DNA of 64,000 bases from Hymenobacter citatus (lineage in GTDB: Bacteria > Bacteroidota > Bacteroidia > Cytophagales > Hymenobacteraceae): positions 62,001 through 126,000 of the forward strand of contig NZ_JACSCY010000005.1 of NCBI RefSeq assembly GCF_014333615.1, given 5' to 3'. Below, in pieces: positions 53,101 through 62,335 of the stretch. Made by a program: the position numbers and the translations under genes. Position 1 is the stretch's first letter, and every line of letters begins with the position of its first letter. The notes beneath the pieces are model-generated. The model saw only the letters and a program-made list of their open reading frames with translations, made no database searches and was not told the origin of the DNA.

Positions 53101-53496
53101 CCTCCCGTTACATCCTCTACGGCTTCTGTCTTCTGCGGCCCTGGTTCCCACACCAGGGCCGTCTTGTTGCTAGCCTGTGGTAGAGGCTTCATGCAGCCTT
53201 GCTTTTTTGCGTGTGTCTTATGAGGGAAATCGTTTGCGGTAGGATTTCGAAAAGCTTATCTTACTCCCGGTTTAGCGTGTGTACTATGTGTATGTGGCTA
53301 CGCACTCTTTCAATTCACTGCATGAAATAGACCAGCAAAAGGCTTGGCTTCCTGCCAAAAAGAAGAATACATTGGGGAAGAATAGCTCCCCGCTTGTAGC
53401 ATTTGAGGCCTTTTTGCACAGGATGTATCCTGCTCTCCCACCCTGATTTGCACCAGCGTACCAGCGCTGAATTTCCTACCCTACCAACTCTCTTGC
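53101..53496. other. Gene-free stretch between two paralogous isomerase genes
   Basis: About 396 bp with no ORF on either strand that resembles a gene. It includes a small hairpin after the first gene (CCCTGG..CCAGGG near 53141-53159) that may terminate transcription. The next gene therefore probably has its own promoter here. Confidence 0.4.
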
Positions 53497-54369
53497 ATGA
53501 CCACCAGAAGATCTTTTTTGAAATCTGCCGCCCTGCTATCGGTAGCGGCTTGTGCCTCGCCCTCCGTGCTGGCCGCCGACAAATCCTACATTGGTCTGCA
53601 ACTGTATACGGTGCGCGAAGCTATGCAGCAGGACCCCGCCGGTACCCTGGCCAAAGTAGCAGCCCTGGGCTACAACTCGGTAGAAGGCGCTACCTACACT
53701 GGCAGCCAGAAATTCTACGGCATGACGCCCGCCGAGTTTACCAAGGTATTGAAGCAAAACGGGCTGATTATGCCCAGCAGCCACTACGTGTTGGGCGAGG
53801 CCATGAACAACGACCAACCCACCCAAGGCACCATTCTGCACGGCTGGGACAAGGCCATAGACGACGCCGCCCAGGTAGGAGTGAAATACATGGTGTGCGC
53901 CTACCTGATGGACAGTGAGCGGGACCATTATCAGAAAGTAGCCGACTACCTGAACAAGGCCGGCGAGCAATGCAAGAAAGCTGGTATTCAGCTCTGCTAC
54001 CACAACCACGACTTCGAGTTTCAGACCCAAAACGGTCAGCTGCCCTACGACCTGCTGCTAGCCACCGACAAGGACCTGGTGAAGATGGAGCTGGACCTGT
54101 ACTGGGCCACCAAGGCGGGCAGAGACCCGGTGGAGCTGTTCAAGCAGCACCCCGGCCGCTTCCCGCTCTGGCACGTGAAGGACATGGACAAAACGCCCCA
54201 GCGCAACTTCACGGAGGTAGGCAACGGCAGCATCGACTTCAAGCGCATTTTCGCGCAGAAAAAGCTGGCCGGCATGCAGTACTTCTTCGTGGAGCAGGAC
54301 CAGACGCCTGGCTCGCCCTTCGACAGCATCAAGCAGAGCGTTTCTTACATCAAGCGCACATTGGTATAA
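53497..54369 (+). CDS. Second periplasmic sugar isomerase/epimerase-like TIM-barrel protein
   Basis: The 290-residue protein is a paralogue of the preceding one: MTTRRSFLKSAALLSVAACA signal (twin-arginine), IGLQLYTVREAMQQDPAGT, LCYHNHDFEF, MELDLYWAT and YFFVEQDQTPG near the end. It is 12 residues longer. The two proteins are about equally similar throughout, suggesting tandem duplication. It leads directly, across a palindromic repeat, to the GMC oxidoreductase gene, consistent with joint action on oxidised sugars. Confidence 0.85.
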   Translation: MTTRRSFLKSAALLSVAACASPSVLAADKSYIGLQLYTVREAMQQDPAGTLAKVAALGYNSVEGATYTGSQKFYGMTPAEFTKVLKQNGLIMPSSHYVLGEAMNNDQPTQGTILHGWDKAIDDAAQVGVKYMVCAYLMDSERDHYQKVADYLNKAGEQCKKAGIQLCYHNHDFEFQTQNGQLPYDLLLATDKDLVKMELDLYWATKAGRDPVELFKQHPGRFPLWHVKDMDKTPQRNFTEVGNGSIDFKRIFAQKKLAGMQYFFVEQDQTPGSPFDSIKQSVSYIKRTLV

Positions 54370-54374
54370 GTCTT

Positions 54375-54510
54375 AGTTGTCAGTGAGTAGTTGTCAGTTG
54401 TCAGGGAGTTGCAGTTGGTTGTCAGTCAGATATATAGACGAATGACAAACCACCACTCCCTGACAACTGACAACCACTCACTAACAACTAGCAACTACTC
54501 ACTGACAACT
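54375..54510. repeat. Palindromic repeat, family D (TTGTCAGT)n
   Basis: The left part is built of TTGTCAGT-type units and the right part of the complementary ACTGACAA units, with an AGGGAGT/ACTCCCT core. The arms are about 45 bp. It lies 15 bp before the GMC start codon and so is in its leader. Confidence 0.7.
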
Positions 54511-54525
54511 ACCCACCCCTCTTAT

Positions 54526-56202
54526 ATGGCACAGAATACCTATGATGCAATTGTAATCGGCTCCGGTATATCGGGCGGCATGGCTGCCAAAGAGCTGACC
54601 GAGAAAGGCTTGAAAACCATTATGCTGGAGCGTGGCCGCAACATAGAACATATCAAGGACTATGTGAATGCCAACAAAGCGCCCTGGGAATTTCCGCACC
54701 GCGGCGGCAAAACCCAGCAGATGATTGAGGACTACCCCGTACTGAGCCGGGACTATACCCTGAACGAAACCAACCTCTCTTACTGGACCAACGAGAAGAA
54801 AAGCCCCTACGTGGAGGCCAAGCCCTTCGACTGGTTCCGGGGCTACCACGTGGGTGGCCGCTCCCTGATGTGGGGCCGCCAGAGCTACCGCCACAGCGAC
54901 TTCGACTTTGAGGCCAACGCCAAGGAAGGCATTGCCGTGGACTGGCCCATTCGCTACAAAGACCTGGCGCCCTGGTACAGCCACGCCGAGAAGTTTGCCG
55001 GTATCAGCGGCAACCGCGACGGTCTGGCCCAGCTACCCGACGGCGACTTTATGCCGCCTATGGAGATGAATATTGTGGAAAAGGACGTAGCGGCCCGCAT
55101 CAAAAAGCACTTCAAGGACCGCGACATGATTATTGGCCGCACGGCCAACATCACCAAGCCCCACAACAACCGCGTGAACTGCCAGTACCGCAACAAATGC
55201 TGGCTGGGGTGCCCGTTTGGGGCGTATTTCAGCACGCAGTCGGCCACGCTGCCGGCGGCTATGGCAACGGGCAACCTCACGCTGCGGCCGTTTTCCATCG
55301 TCACCAAAATCCTCTACGACAAGGACACCAAGCGGGCCAAGGGCGTGGAGGTGCTGGACGCCGAAACCAACCAAACCTACGAGTACTTCGCCAAGGTTAT
55401 CTTCGTGAATGCCTCGGCGCTGAACTCGGCCTGGGTGCTGATGAACTCGGCCACCGACGTGTGGCCCGATGGCCTGGGTAGCAGCAGCGGCGAGCTGGGC
55501 CACAACCTGATGGACCACCACTTCCGGGCCGGCGCCCACGGCGAAATGCCCGGCTACGAGGATAAATATGTGTTTGGCCGCCGCGCCAACGGCATCTATG
55601 TGCCCCGCTACCGCAATCTGTTCGGCGACAAGCGCGACTACCTGCGCGGCTTTGGCTACCAGGGCAGCGCCAGCCGCGAGGGCTGGAGCCGCGACGTGGC
55701 CGAAATGAGCATCGGCGGCGACTACAAAGACGCCCTGACGGAACCCGGCACGTGGACCATGGGCATCACCGGCTTCGGCGAAACCCTCCCCTACCACGAC
55801 AACCGCACCTACCTCTCCAAAACTGAGAAGGACGCCTGGGGCCTACCCGTGCTGGTGATGGACGCCGTCATTCGCGAGAATGAGAAGAAGATGCGCGTGG
55901 ATATGATGGAGGACGCCAAGGAGATGCTGGAAAAAGCCGGCCTCAAAAACGTGAACACCTACAACAACAGCTCGGTGCTGGGCGGCGGCATTCACGAGAT
56001 GGGCACGGCACGCATGGGCCGCGACCCCAAAACCTCGGTACTCAACGCCCACAACCAAGTATGGGACGCCCCCAACGTGTATGTGACCGACGGCGCCGCC
56101 ATGACCTCGGCCTCTTGTGTGAACCCCTCGCTCACCTACCTGGCTCTTACGGCCCGCGCCGTAGACCATGCCGTAAGCGAACTGAAAAAGCAGAACATCT
56201 AA
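54526..56202 (+). CDS. GMC family FAD-dependent oxidoreductase, probable glycoside 3-dehydrogenase large subunit
   Basis: The 558-residue protein begins MAQNTYDAIVIGSGISGGMA, the FAD Rossmann GxGxxG, and continues through RGYHVGGRSLMWGRQSYR and NRVNCQYRNKCWLGC. The C terminus has HEMGTARMGR and CVNPSLTYLALTARA (catalytic His/Asn region of GMC enzymes). It has no signal peptide of its own but would be carried by the Tat-exported subunit 3 that follows 12 bp later. GMC large subunit, subunit 3 and cytochrome c are the parts of membrane-bound sugar dehydrogenases. With the DUF1080 hydrolase downstream, oxidation at C3 of a glycoside is the best inference. The ATG at 54526 is chosen; the ORF start at 54391 would include the repeat. 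Confidence 0.92.
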   Translation: MAQNTYDAIVIGSGISGGMAAKELTEKGLKTIMLERGRNIEHIKDYVNANKAPWEFPHRGGKTQQMIEDYPVLSRDYTLNETNLSYWTNEKKSPYVEAKPFDWFRGYHVGGRSLMWGRQSYRHSDFDFEANAKEGIAVDWPIRYKDLAPWYSHAEKFAGISGNRDGLAQLPDGDFMPPMEMNIVEKDVAARIKKHFKDRDMIIGRTANITKPHNNRVNCQYRNKCWLGCPFGAYFSTQSATLPAAMATGNLTLRPFSIVTKILYDKDTKRAKGVEVLDAETNQTYEYFAKVIFVNASALNSAWVLMNSATDVWPDGLGSSSGELGHNLMDHHFRAGAHGEMPGYEDKYVFGRRANGIYVPRYRNLFGDKRDYLRGFGYQGSASREGWSRDVAEMSIGGDYKDALTEPGTWTMGITGFGETLPYHDNRTYLSKTEKDAWGLPVLVMDAVIRENEKKMRVDMMEDAKEMLEKAGLKNVNTYNNSSVLGGGIHEMGTARMGRDPKTSVLNAHNQVWDAPNVYVTDGAAMTSASCVNPSLTYLALTARAVDHAVSELKKQNI

Positions 56203-56214
56203 CTCCTACCGGCA

Positions 56215-56817
56215 ATGAATAGAAGAGATGCATTGGGCCGGGTGGCCCTCCTGATGGGCGGCGCCGTGATTGGCGGCGACTTGTTTCTAACCGGTTGCTC
56301 TACCGACAACTCCAAGAAAACCGCCAAGGCCGGGCAGAAAGCCGACCAAAAACCGGAAGAAGTTCTGGATGCCAACCAGGTAACGCTGCTGAACGAGGTA
56401 GGCGAAACTATCTTGCCCGCCACCAAAACGCCCGGCGCCAAAGCGGCCAACGTGGGCGGCTTTATGGCCGTGATGGTGCGTGACTGCTACAAGCCCGAAG
56501 ACCAAAAAGTCTTCGTGGAAGGTATCACCAAGCTCAACGACGCCAGCAAGCAGAAGTACCAGAAGGATTTCATGGGCCTCGATGCTGCTCAGCGCAAGGA
56601 GTTCCTAACCGCGCTGGATGCCGAGCAGAAGCAATACGCCCAAACCAAAACGCAAGAGCAGCCTAACCACTACTTCCGCATGATGAAGGAGCTGACCTTG
56701 CTGGGCTTCTTCACCTCCGAGCCGGGCGCTACCCAAGCCCTGCGCTACATAGCCGTACCCGGCAAGTACGATGGCAACGTGCCCTACAAAAAAGGCGACC
56801 GGGCCTGGGCTACCTAA
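56215..56817 (+). CDS. Gluconate 2-dehydrogenase subunit 3 family protein
   Basis: The 200-residue protein has a Tat-type signal (MNRRDALGRVALLMGGAVIG) with a lipobox-like LFLTGC, so it should be a lipid-anchored or exported small subunit. The domain has LNEVGETILPATKTPGAKAANV and QPNHYFRMMKELTLLGFFTSE, family hallmarks. It begins 12 bp after the GMC gene stop and is clearly its partner: it exports and anchors the FAD subunit. Confidence 0.93.
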   Translation: MNRRDALGRVALLMGGAVIGGDLFLTGCSTDNSKKTAKAGQKADQKPEEVLDANQVTLLNEVGETILPATKTPGAKAANVGGFMAVMVRDCYKPEDQKVFVEGITKLNDASKQKYQKDFMGLDAAQRKEFLTALDAEQKQYAQTKTQEQPNHYFRMMKELTLLGFFTSEPGATQALRYIAVPGKYDGNVPYKKGDRAWAT

Positions 56818-56823
56818 CTTTGA

Positions 56824-56930
56824 GTGGTGAGATGGTGAAATTGTGAGATGGTGAGTTTGACGTTCTAGCATACGCAAGCCGTAGGGATAAAACGTCAAAC
56901 TCACCATCTCACAATTTCACCATCTCACCA
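56824..56930. repeat. Palindromic repeat, family D-like (GTGGTGAGATGG)
   Basis: GTGGTGAGATGGTGAAATTG.. from 56824 is mirrored by ..CACAATTTCACCATCTCACCA ending near 56930, with TTTGACGTT/AACGTCAAA inner arms. The GTGAGATG motif is repeated twice per arm. It separates the GMC-subunit 3 pair from the dehydrogenase gene. Confidence 0.8.
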
Positions 56931-56967
56931 TTTCACTATTTCACAACCTCACCACTTCACCTAACGC

Positions 56968-58119
56968 ATGAAATTACGACTGGGCATGATTGGCGGCGGG
57001 CAGGGCTCCTTCATTGGGGGCGTGCACCGCATCGCCGCTTCCCTCGATGGACTCTATGAGCTGGTAGCCGGCGCCTTCAGCAGCAACCCCGATACCTCCC
57101 GCGCCACCGGCCAGGAACTGAACCTCGCCCCCGACCGCGTGTATGGCTCCTACCAGGAAATGCTGGAGCAGGAAGCGAAGCGGCCCGAGGCCGAGCGCAT
57201 CCAGGTGGTCAGCATCGTGACGCCCAACCACGTGCACTTTGCGCCCGCCAAAATGGCTCTGGAACATGGTTTCGACGTGATTCTGGACAAGCCCATGACC
57301 TTTTCATTGGCCGAAGCCAAGGAGTTGCGCACAGTAGTGGAAACTACTGGCCGCCGCCTTTGCCTGACCCACACCTACACCGGCTACCCCATGCTGAAGG
57401 AAGCCAAGCAACTGGTGGCCGCTGGCGCACTGGGCACTATTCGCAAAGTGTATATTGAGTATCCGCAGGGCTGGCTGAGCACCTACGAGGAAGGCGGAGC
57501 CAACAAGCAAGCCGCCTGGCGCACCGACCCTACCCGAAGCGGCGCGGCCGGCGCCATGGGCGACATTGGCACCCACGCCTTCAACCTGCTGGAGTACGTG
57601 AGTGATCTGGAAGTCACACAGTTGTGTGCCGACATCAACGTGGTAGTACCCGGCCGACAGCTCGACGATGACGGGGCCGTGCTATTGAAGATGAACAACG
57701 GCGCCAGCGGTGTGCTGGTGGCTACCCAGGTAGCGGCCGGCGAGGAAAACAACCTGCGCTTGCGTCTCTACGGCGAAAAAGGCGGCCTCGACTGGCAGCA
57801 AGCCGACAACAACACCCTGCTGGTGAAGTGGCTGGACAAGCCCACTGAAATCCGCAGGACGGGCGCGGGCTACCTCAGTGCCGCCGCTCTGCACAACAGC
57901 CGCATTCCGGCGGGCCACCCCGAGGGCTACCTCGAAGCCTTCGCCAACCTCTACCGTAACTTCGCCCTTATACTCATGGCCGACCTGGGTGGCCCCGCCG
58001 CCCCGCCCGAAGCCGCCGACTACCCCGGCGTGGAAGACGGCGTGCGCGGCATGGCCTTCATCGAATCGGTTATTGCCTCCGGTAAATCGGAGCAGAAATG
58101 GACTGAGTTCACGGTGTAA
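56968..58119 (+). CDS. Gfo/Idh/MocA family NAD(P)-dependent oxidoreductase
   Basis: The 383-residue protein has an N-terminal Rossmann motif (LGMIGGGQGSFIGGVHRIA), the conserved DKPMTFSLAEA (Lys of the EKP-like motif at about residue 111), and GDIGTHAFNLLEYVSDLE with the catalytic His. The second domain follows. It lacks a signal peptide, so it is cytoplasmic. In this context it could reduce a 3-keto sugar taken up from the periplasm. Confidence 0.94.
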   Translation: MKLRLGMIGGGQGSFIGGVHRIAASLDGLYELVAGAFSSNPDTSRATGQELNLAPDRVYGSYQEMLEQEAKRPEAERIQVVSIVTPNHVHFAPAKMALEHGFDVILDKPMTFSLAEAKELRTVVETTGRRLCLTHTYTGYPMLKEAKQLVAAGALGTIRKVYIEYPQGWLSTYEEGGANKQAAWRTDPTRSGAAGAMGDIGTHAFNLLEYVSDLEVTQLCADINVVVPGRQLDDDGAVLLKMNNGASGVLVATQVAAGEENNLRLRLYGEKGGLDWQQADNNTLLVKWLDKPTEIRRTGAGYLSAAALHNSRIPAGHPEGYLEAFANLYRNFALILMADLGGPAAPPEAADYPGVEDGVRGMAFIESVIASGKSEQKWTEFTV

Positions 58120-58144
58120 GTTGATGTCATGCGTATGAACACGG

Positions 58145-58234
58145 CAGAACGTCATTTCGACCAGCGGGAGAAATCTCGCGTGGTAGTAATTACTATCAAG
58201 CGAGATTTCTCCCGCTGGTCGAAATGACGTTCTG
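58145..58234. repeat. Palindromic repeat, family A
   Basis: CAGAACGTCATTTCGACCAG from 58145 is mirrored by CTGGTCGAAATGACGTTCTG ending at 58234. The inner arms hold GGGAGAAATCTCGCG and CGAGATTTCTCCC with a short loop of about 18 nt. It lies between same-strand genes of the sugar cluster. Confidence 0.9.
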
Positions 58235-58271
58235 ATAACAGCTAAAACCTATTAGCAATCAGGTAAGCACT

Positions 58272-59324
58272 ATGAAAACCATCAAAGGACCCGCCATCTT
58301 CCTGGCGCAGTTTATCAGCGACGAGGCGCCGTTCAATAGCCTGGAAAGCATCTGCAAATGGGCCAGTGAGTTGGGCTACAAAGGCATTCAGATGCCTACC
58401 CTCGACCCGCGCTTTATCGACCTGAAGCTGGCCGCTGAAAGCCAGACCTACGCCGATGAGCTGAAGGGCAAGGTGGCCGATGCCGGCCTGGAAATCACGG
58501 AGTTGTCTACGCACTTGCAGGGCCAGCTGGTGGCCGTGCACCCGGCCTACGACCAACTATTCGACGGCTTTGCGCCGACTGAGGTGCGCGGCAACCCCGC
58601 CGCCCGTCAGCAGTGGGCCGTGCAGCAGCTGAAATACGCCGCTCAGGCTTCTAAAAACCTCGGTCTCACGGCTCACGCTACCTTTAGTGGGGCACTGCTG
58701 TGGCCCTATGTGTACCCGTGGCCCCAGCGGCCGGCTGGACTGGTAGAAACCGGGTTCGAGGAGCTGGGTCGCCGCTGGCGCCCGATTCTGGACGTGTTTG
58801 ATGAGAACGGGGTAGACTTGTGCTACGAAACCCACGCGGGCGAAGACATCCACGACGGCATCAGCTTCGAGCAGTTTCTGGCGCAGGTAGACAACCACCC
58901 GCGCGCCTGCCTGCTCTACGACCCCTCGCACTTCATCCTGCAATGCCTGGACTACCTGGAGTTCATCGACATCTACCACGAGCGCATCAGGATGTTTCAC
59001 GTGAAGGATGCCGAGTTTAACCCCTCGGGCCGCCAGGGCGTGTACGGCGGCTATCAAGGCTGGGTAGACCGGGCCGGGCGGTTCCGCTCGCTGGGCGACG
59101 GCCAGGTGGATTTCACCGCCATCTTCAGCAAACTGACGCAGTACGACTTCCCCGGCTGGGCGGTGCTGGAGTGGGAATGCGCCCTAAAGCACCCCGAAGA
59201 CGGTGCCCGCGAAGGCGCTCCGTTCATTCAGGACCACATTATTCGTGTGACAGACAAAGCTTTTGACGATTTTGCAGCCTCTGGCATCGACCAGAGCCTC
59301 AACAAAACCATTTTAGGACTGTAA
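58272..59324 (+). CDS. Cytoplasmic sugar phosphate isomerase/epimerase (TIM barrel)
   Basis: The 350-residue protein has no signal peptide. ASELGYKGIQMPTLDPRF and DLCYETHAGEDIHDG, then YDPSHFILQCLDYLEFID, and AVLEWECALKHPEDGA show the metal-binding Glu/Asp/His/Glu set of the AP-endonuclease-2-type barrel. It resembles Bacteroidetes 3-keto-sugar or hydroxypyruvate-type isomerases. It is followed 19 bp later by the cytochrome gene on the same strand. Confidence 0.9.
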   Translation: MKTIKGPAIFLAQFISDEAPFNSLESICKWASELGYKGIQMPTLDPRFIDLKLAAESQTYADELKGKVADAGLEITELSTHLQGQLVAVHPAYDQLFDGFAPTEVRGNPAARQQWAVQQLKYAAQASKNLGLTAHATFSGALLWPYVYPWPQRPAGLVETGFEELGRRWRPILDVFDENGVDLCYETHAGEDIHDGISFEQFLAQVDNHPRACLLYDPSHFILQCLDYLEFIDIYHERIRMFHVKDAEFNPSGRQGVYGGYQGWVDRAGRFRSLGDGQVDFTAIFSKLTQYDFPGWAVLEWECALKHPEDGAREGAPFIQDHIIRVTDKAFDDFAASGIDQSLNKTILGL

Positions 59325-59343
59325 CCTTCACTTCCTCACCTAT

Positions 59344-59817
59344 ATGAAAAACATGTTTCTGCTGCTGCTCTGCGGCACTACCCTGCTGGCCTGCAACTCC
59401 GGCTCCGACACGGCCAAAGAAAAACCCGAGTACACGCTGGCCGACGACGCGCCCGCCCTGGATACCGATAGCATGGAAGGCGCCGATGTAAGCGCCGAAG
59501 CGCGTCAGCCCCAGGTGGATACCGATGTTACCAAGATTGGCACCGAGCCCGCGGGCGGCGCAGTGGCAGCCGGGGCCAAGCTCATCGAAAACAGCGACTG
59601 CACCACCTGCCACCGCCTCAACGAAAAGATTATTGGTCCGGCCTACGAGGCCGTAGCCGAGAAATACCCCGACACGGACGCCAACGTGACGATGCTGGCT
59701 AAAAAAGTCATCAGCGGCGGTTCGGGCAATTGGGGTCAGATTGCCATGACGCCCCACCCCAACCTGTCGGAGAAAGACGCCGAGGCGATGGTACGCTATA
59801 TCCTGAGCCTGAAGTAA
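59344..59817 (+). CDS. c-type cytochrome lipoprotein
   Basis: The 157-residue protein has a lipoprotein signal (MKNMFLLLLCGTTLLACNSG). A Pro/Ala/Asp-rich linker and a single cytochrome c domain follow, with heme motif CTTCH (in DCTTCHRLNEKIIGPAY) and an axial Met in QIAMTPHPNLS. It is likely the electron acceptor of the GMC dehydrogenase complex at the outer face of the membrane. It is the third component expected of this enzyme type. Confidence 0.93.
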   Translation: MKNMFLLLLCGTTLLACNSGSDTAKEKPEYTLADDAPALDTDSMEGADVSAEARQPQVDTDVTKIGTEPAGGAVAAGAKLIENSDCTTCHRLNEKIIGPAYEAVAEKYPDTDANVTMLAKKVISGGSGNWGQIAMTPHPNLSEKDAEAMVRYILSLK

Positions 59818-59828
59818 GACATTGCCGC

Positions 59829-59931
59829 CCGTCATGCTGAGCGGAGCCGAAGCATCTCGCGTGCTGACGATAGTATCTCACATCAGCACGCGAGATGCTT
59901 CGACAAGCAGACGCCGGATCAAGCATGACGG
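59829..59931. repeat. Palindromic repeat, family A variant
   Basis: CCGTCATGCTGAGC.. from 59829 and AAGCATGACGG ending at 59931 form the outer arms. The inner arms are AAGCATCTCGCGTGCTGACG and its complement (59850-59900). The right outer arm holds an extra AGACGCCGGATC not seen on the left, so the copy has diverged. Confidence 0.8.
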
Positions 59932-59988
59932 TCTAGCATCCTGTTCCATTACCCTACCGATTACCCTACCCCAAACAGCCTACCCCCT

Positions 59989-61245
59989 ATGACTGCTACC
60001 ATCCGAGTGAAGCTGTCCATCATGATGTTCCTGGAGTTTTTCATCTGGGGCGCGTGGTTTGTGACGCTGGGCACGTATCTGCTCAAAAACCTCAACGCCA
60101 CGGGCTTGCAGGTGGGCACAGCTTTCCTGACGCAGTCCGTAGGGGCTATTGTGGCGCCTTTCATCATTGGGCTCATTGCCGACCGGTTTTTCTCGGCGCA
60201 AAAGATTCTGGGCGTGCTGCACCTGGCGGGTGCGGTGCTGCTGTGGCGGGCGTCGCTGGCGCCCGACTTTGGTAGCTTCTACCCCAGCATTCTCACCTAC
60301 ATGATTCTGTACATGCCCACGCTGGCGCTGGTAAACTCCATCAGTTTCCGGCAGATGCAGGACCCGCAGAAGGAGTTTGCCCCTATTCGGGTGCTGGGTA
60401 CGCTGGGTTGGATTGTGGCGGGCCTCACCATTGGCTGGCTGAACTGGGAGCAGACCGACGGCCTGCAAGCCACCTTCACGATGGCGGCCGTAGCGGCGGC
60501 CATTCTGGGCGTGTTCAGCTTCACGCTGCCCGCTACCCCACCCGTGAAGAAAGGCCAAAGCAGCTCCCTGGGCGACCTGCTGGGCCTGGATGCCATTGGC
60601 ATGCTGAAGAACCGCTCCTACCTGATTTTCTTTTTGGCCTCCATTGCTATCTGCATTCCGCTGGCATTTTACTACGGTTTCACCAATCCGTTTTTGAACG
60701 AGGTAGGGATGAAGTCGGCGGCTGGCGTGCAGAGCCTGGGGCAGGTATCGGAGCTGCTGTTTATGCTGGCTATTCCGCTGTTTTTCAGCAAGCTGGGCGT
60801 GAAGAAAATGCTGGCCATTGGCATGGGCGCGTGGGTGCTGCGCTACGTGTTTTTCGCCTACGGCAACGCCGACGCCAACTATTGGATGCTGATTGCCGGC
60901 ATTGTGCTGCACGGCGTGTGCTACGATTTCTTCTTCGTGACGGGTCAGATTTACACCGACAACCTCGCCGGCGAGCAGTTCAAAAGCTCGGCGCAGGGCT
61001 TTATCACCCTGGCTACCTACGGGGTAGGGATGCTGATTGGCACCCTGCTTTCGGGCCGCATCTTCGACTCCTACCAGCTCTCGGCCGATGTGCACAACTG
61101 GCGCATGATCTGGCTGATTCCGGCCGGTATTGCGGGCGTGGTGCTGCTGCTATTTTTGCTGCTGTTCCGGGAGCGGCGCCAGGCTGCTACCTCTGAGCCT
61201 GATGTGGCGCTGGGCTCGGCCCCGTCGATGGCGCAGGCCAAGTAA
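59989..61245 (+). CDS. Nucleoside-permease-like MFS transporter (NupG/XapB family)
   Basis: The 418-residue protein shows about 12 transmembrane helices and starts with IRVKLSIMMFLEFFIWGAWF, the NupG/YegT signature. ISFRQMQDP and FAPIRVLGTLGWIVAG follow as conserved loops. It is present in many Bacteroidetes sugar clusters next to isomerases and DUF1080 genes, where it may import a sugar rather than a nucleoside. It is read in the same direction as the cluster. Confidence 0.92.
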   Translation: MTATIRVKLSIMMFLEFFIWGAWFVTLGTYLLKNLNATGLQVGTAFLTQSVGAIVAPFIIGLIADRFFSAQKILGVLHLAGAVLLWRASLAPDFGSFYPSILTYMILYMPTLALVNSISFRQMQDPQKEFAPIRVLGTLGWIVAGLTIGWLNWEQTDGLQATFTMAAVAAAILGVFSFTLPATPPVKKGQSSSLGDLLGLDAIGMLKNRSYLIFFLASIAICIPLAFYYGFTNPFLNEVGMKSAAGVQSLGQVSELLFMLAIPLFFSKLGVKKMLAIGMGAWVLRYVFFAYGNADANYWMLIAGIVLHGVCYDFFFVTGQIYTDNLAGEQFKSSAQGFITLATYGVGMLIGTLLSGRIFDSYQLSADVHNWRMIWLIPAGIAGVVLLLFLLLFRERRQAATSEPDVALGSAPSMAQAK

Positions 61246-61276
61246 TTTGCTTCAGCTGTCATTGTCATTCTGATGT

Positions 61277-61384
61277 CATTGTCATCCTGAGCAGAGCGAA
61301 GGACCTTATCACGTTGGCACGACAAGCGTAACGACGACTCGTTCTAACGTGATAAGGTCCTTCGCTCTGCTCAGGATGACAATG
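61277..61384. repeat. Palindromic repeat, family B
   Basis: CATTGTCATCCTGAGCAGAGCG from 61277 mirrors CGCTCTGCTCAGGATGACAATG ending at 61384. The inner arms are GAAGGACCTTATCACGTT and AACGTGATAAGGTCCTTC. The loop carries CGTAACGACGACTCGTTC, the reverse orientation of the ACGAGTCGTTGTTACG hallmark. Confidence 0.92.
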
Positions 61385-61442
61385 GAAAAAAAGACAACAG
61401 CTGGTTCTTTTTCAACTCATCCATCATCAGCAAATCAACCTC

Positions 61443-62333
61443 ATGCCTACCCTCTGGAACCGTCGTGCTGCTTTGAAGGGCCTGCTGGCCAGTACTGCTG
61501 CCGTGAGTACCGCCGGCGTAGCCAGCGCGTGTGCCCCGGACGATAAAAACACTTCTGCTACCATGCCGCTCAAAAACAACATCCGCCAATCGGTGTGCCG
61601 CTGGTGTTTCAACGATTTATCGGTAGATCAGCTTTGCAAGGAGGCGAAGGCCATGGGCATCCAGGGCATCGACCTGGTAGGGCCCGCCGACTGGCCTACC
61701 CTGAAGAAATACGGCCTGGATTCGCCCATGTGCAACGGCGCCGAAATCAGCCTGACCGAAGGTTTCAACGACCCGCAGTACCATGCCCGTCTGCAAAAGC
61801 AGTACAGCGAGATGATACCCAAGGTGGCCGCCGCTGGCTATACCAACCTGATCTGCTTCAGCGGAAGCCGCCGGGGGCTGTCGGACGAGGCGGGGCTGGC
61901 CAACTGCGTGCAGGGCTTACAGCCATTGGTGAAGCTGGCCGAGAAGCACAAAGTGGTGCTGGTGATGGAGTTGCTCAACAGCAAAATCGACCACAAGGAC
62001 TACCAGTGCGACCACACAGCCTGGGGCGCAGCCCTGGCTAAGCGGCTAGGCTCCGAGCACTTCAAGCTGCTCTACGACATCTACCACATGCAAATCAACG
62101 AGGGCGACGTAATTCGGACTATCAACGAGTTTCACCCCTACATTGCCCACTACCACACGGCCGGCGTGCCCGGCCGCCACGAGCTAGACGAGCAGCAGGA
62201 GCTGTACTACCCGGCCATTATGCGCGCCATCCTCAAGACTGGTTTCAAGGGCTACGTGGCGCAGGAGTTTATGCCGCAAAAAGCTGATAAGCTAGCCTCT
62301 TTGCGCCAGGCCGTGCAGCTCTGCGACGTGTAA
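61443..62333 (+). CDS. Tat-exported hydroxypyruvate-isomerase-like TIM-barrel protein
   Basis: The 296-residue protein has a twin-arginine signal (NRRAALKGLLASTAAVS..ASA). The barrel begins IRQSVCRWCFNDLSVDQLC and contains MELLNSKIDHKDYQCDH, LLYDIYHMQINEGDV, HYHTAGVPGRHELD and a final YVAQEFMP, the Hyi/OtnI signature. The metal-binding Glu, Asp, His and Glu are all visible. It should act on a sugar or keto acid in the periplasm. Confidence 0.9.
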   Translation: MPTLWNRRAALKGLLASTAAVSTAGVASACAPDDKNTSATMPLKNNIRQSVCRWCFNDLSVDQLCKEAKAMGIQGIDLVGPADWPTLKKYGLDSPMCNGAEISLTEGFNDPQYHARLQKQYSEMIPKVAAAGYTNLICFSGSRRGLSDEAGLANCVQGLQPLVKLAEKHKVVLVMELLNSKIDHKDYQCDHTAWGAALAKRLGSEHFKLLYDIYHMQINEGDVIRTINEFHPYIAHYHTAGVPGRHELDEQQELYYPAIMRAILKTGFKGYVAQEFMPQKADKLASLRQAVQLCDV

Positions 62334-62335
62334 TT

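Noticed and set aside
54391..54525. Longer N terminus of the GMC oxidoreductase
   Set aside because: The extra 45 residues come from translation of a palindromic repeat and precede the FAD-binding N terminus; the ATG at 54526 fits the family.
59980..61095. 371-residue ORF on the minus strand
   Set aside because: It is the antisense shadow of the MFS transporter gene: rich in His, Gln, Arg with no hydrophobic core or motif, while the plus-strand frame has 12 membrane helices.
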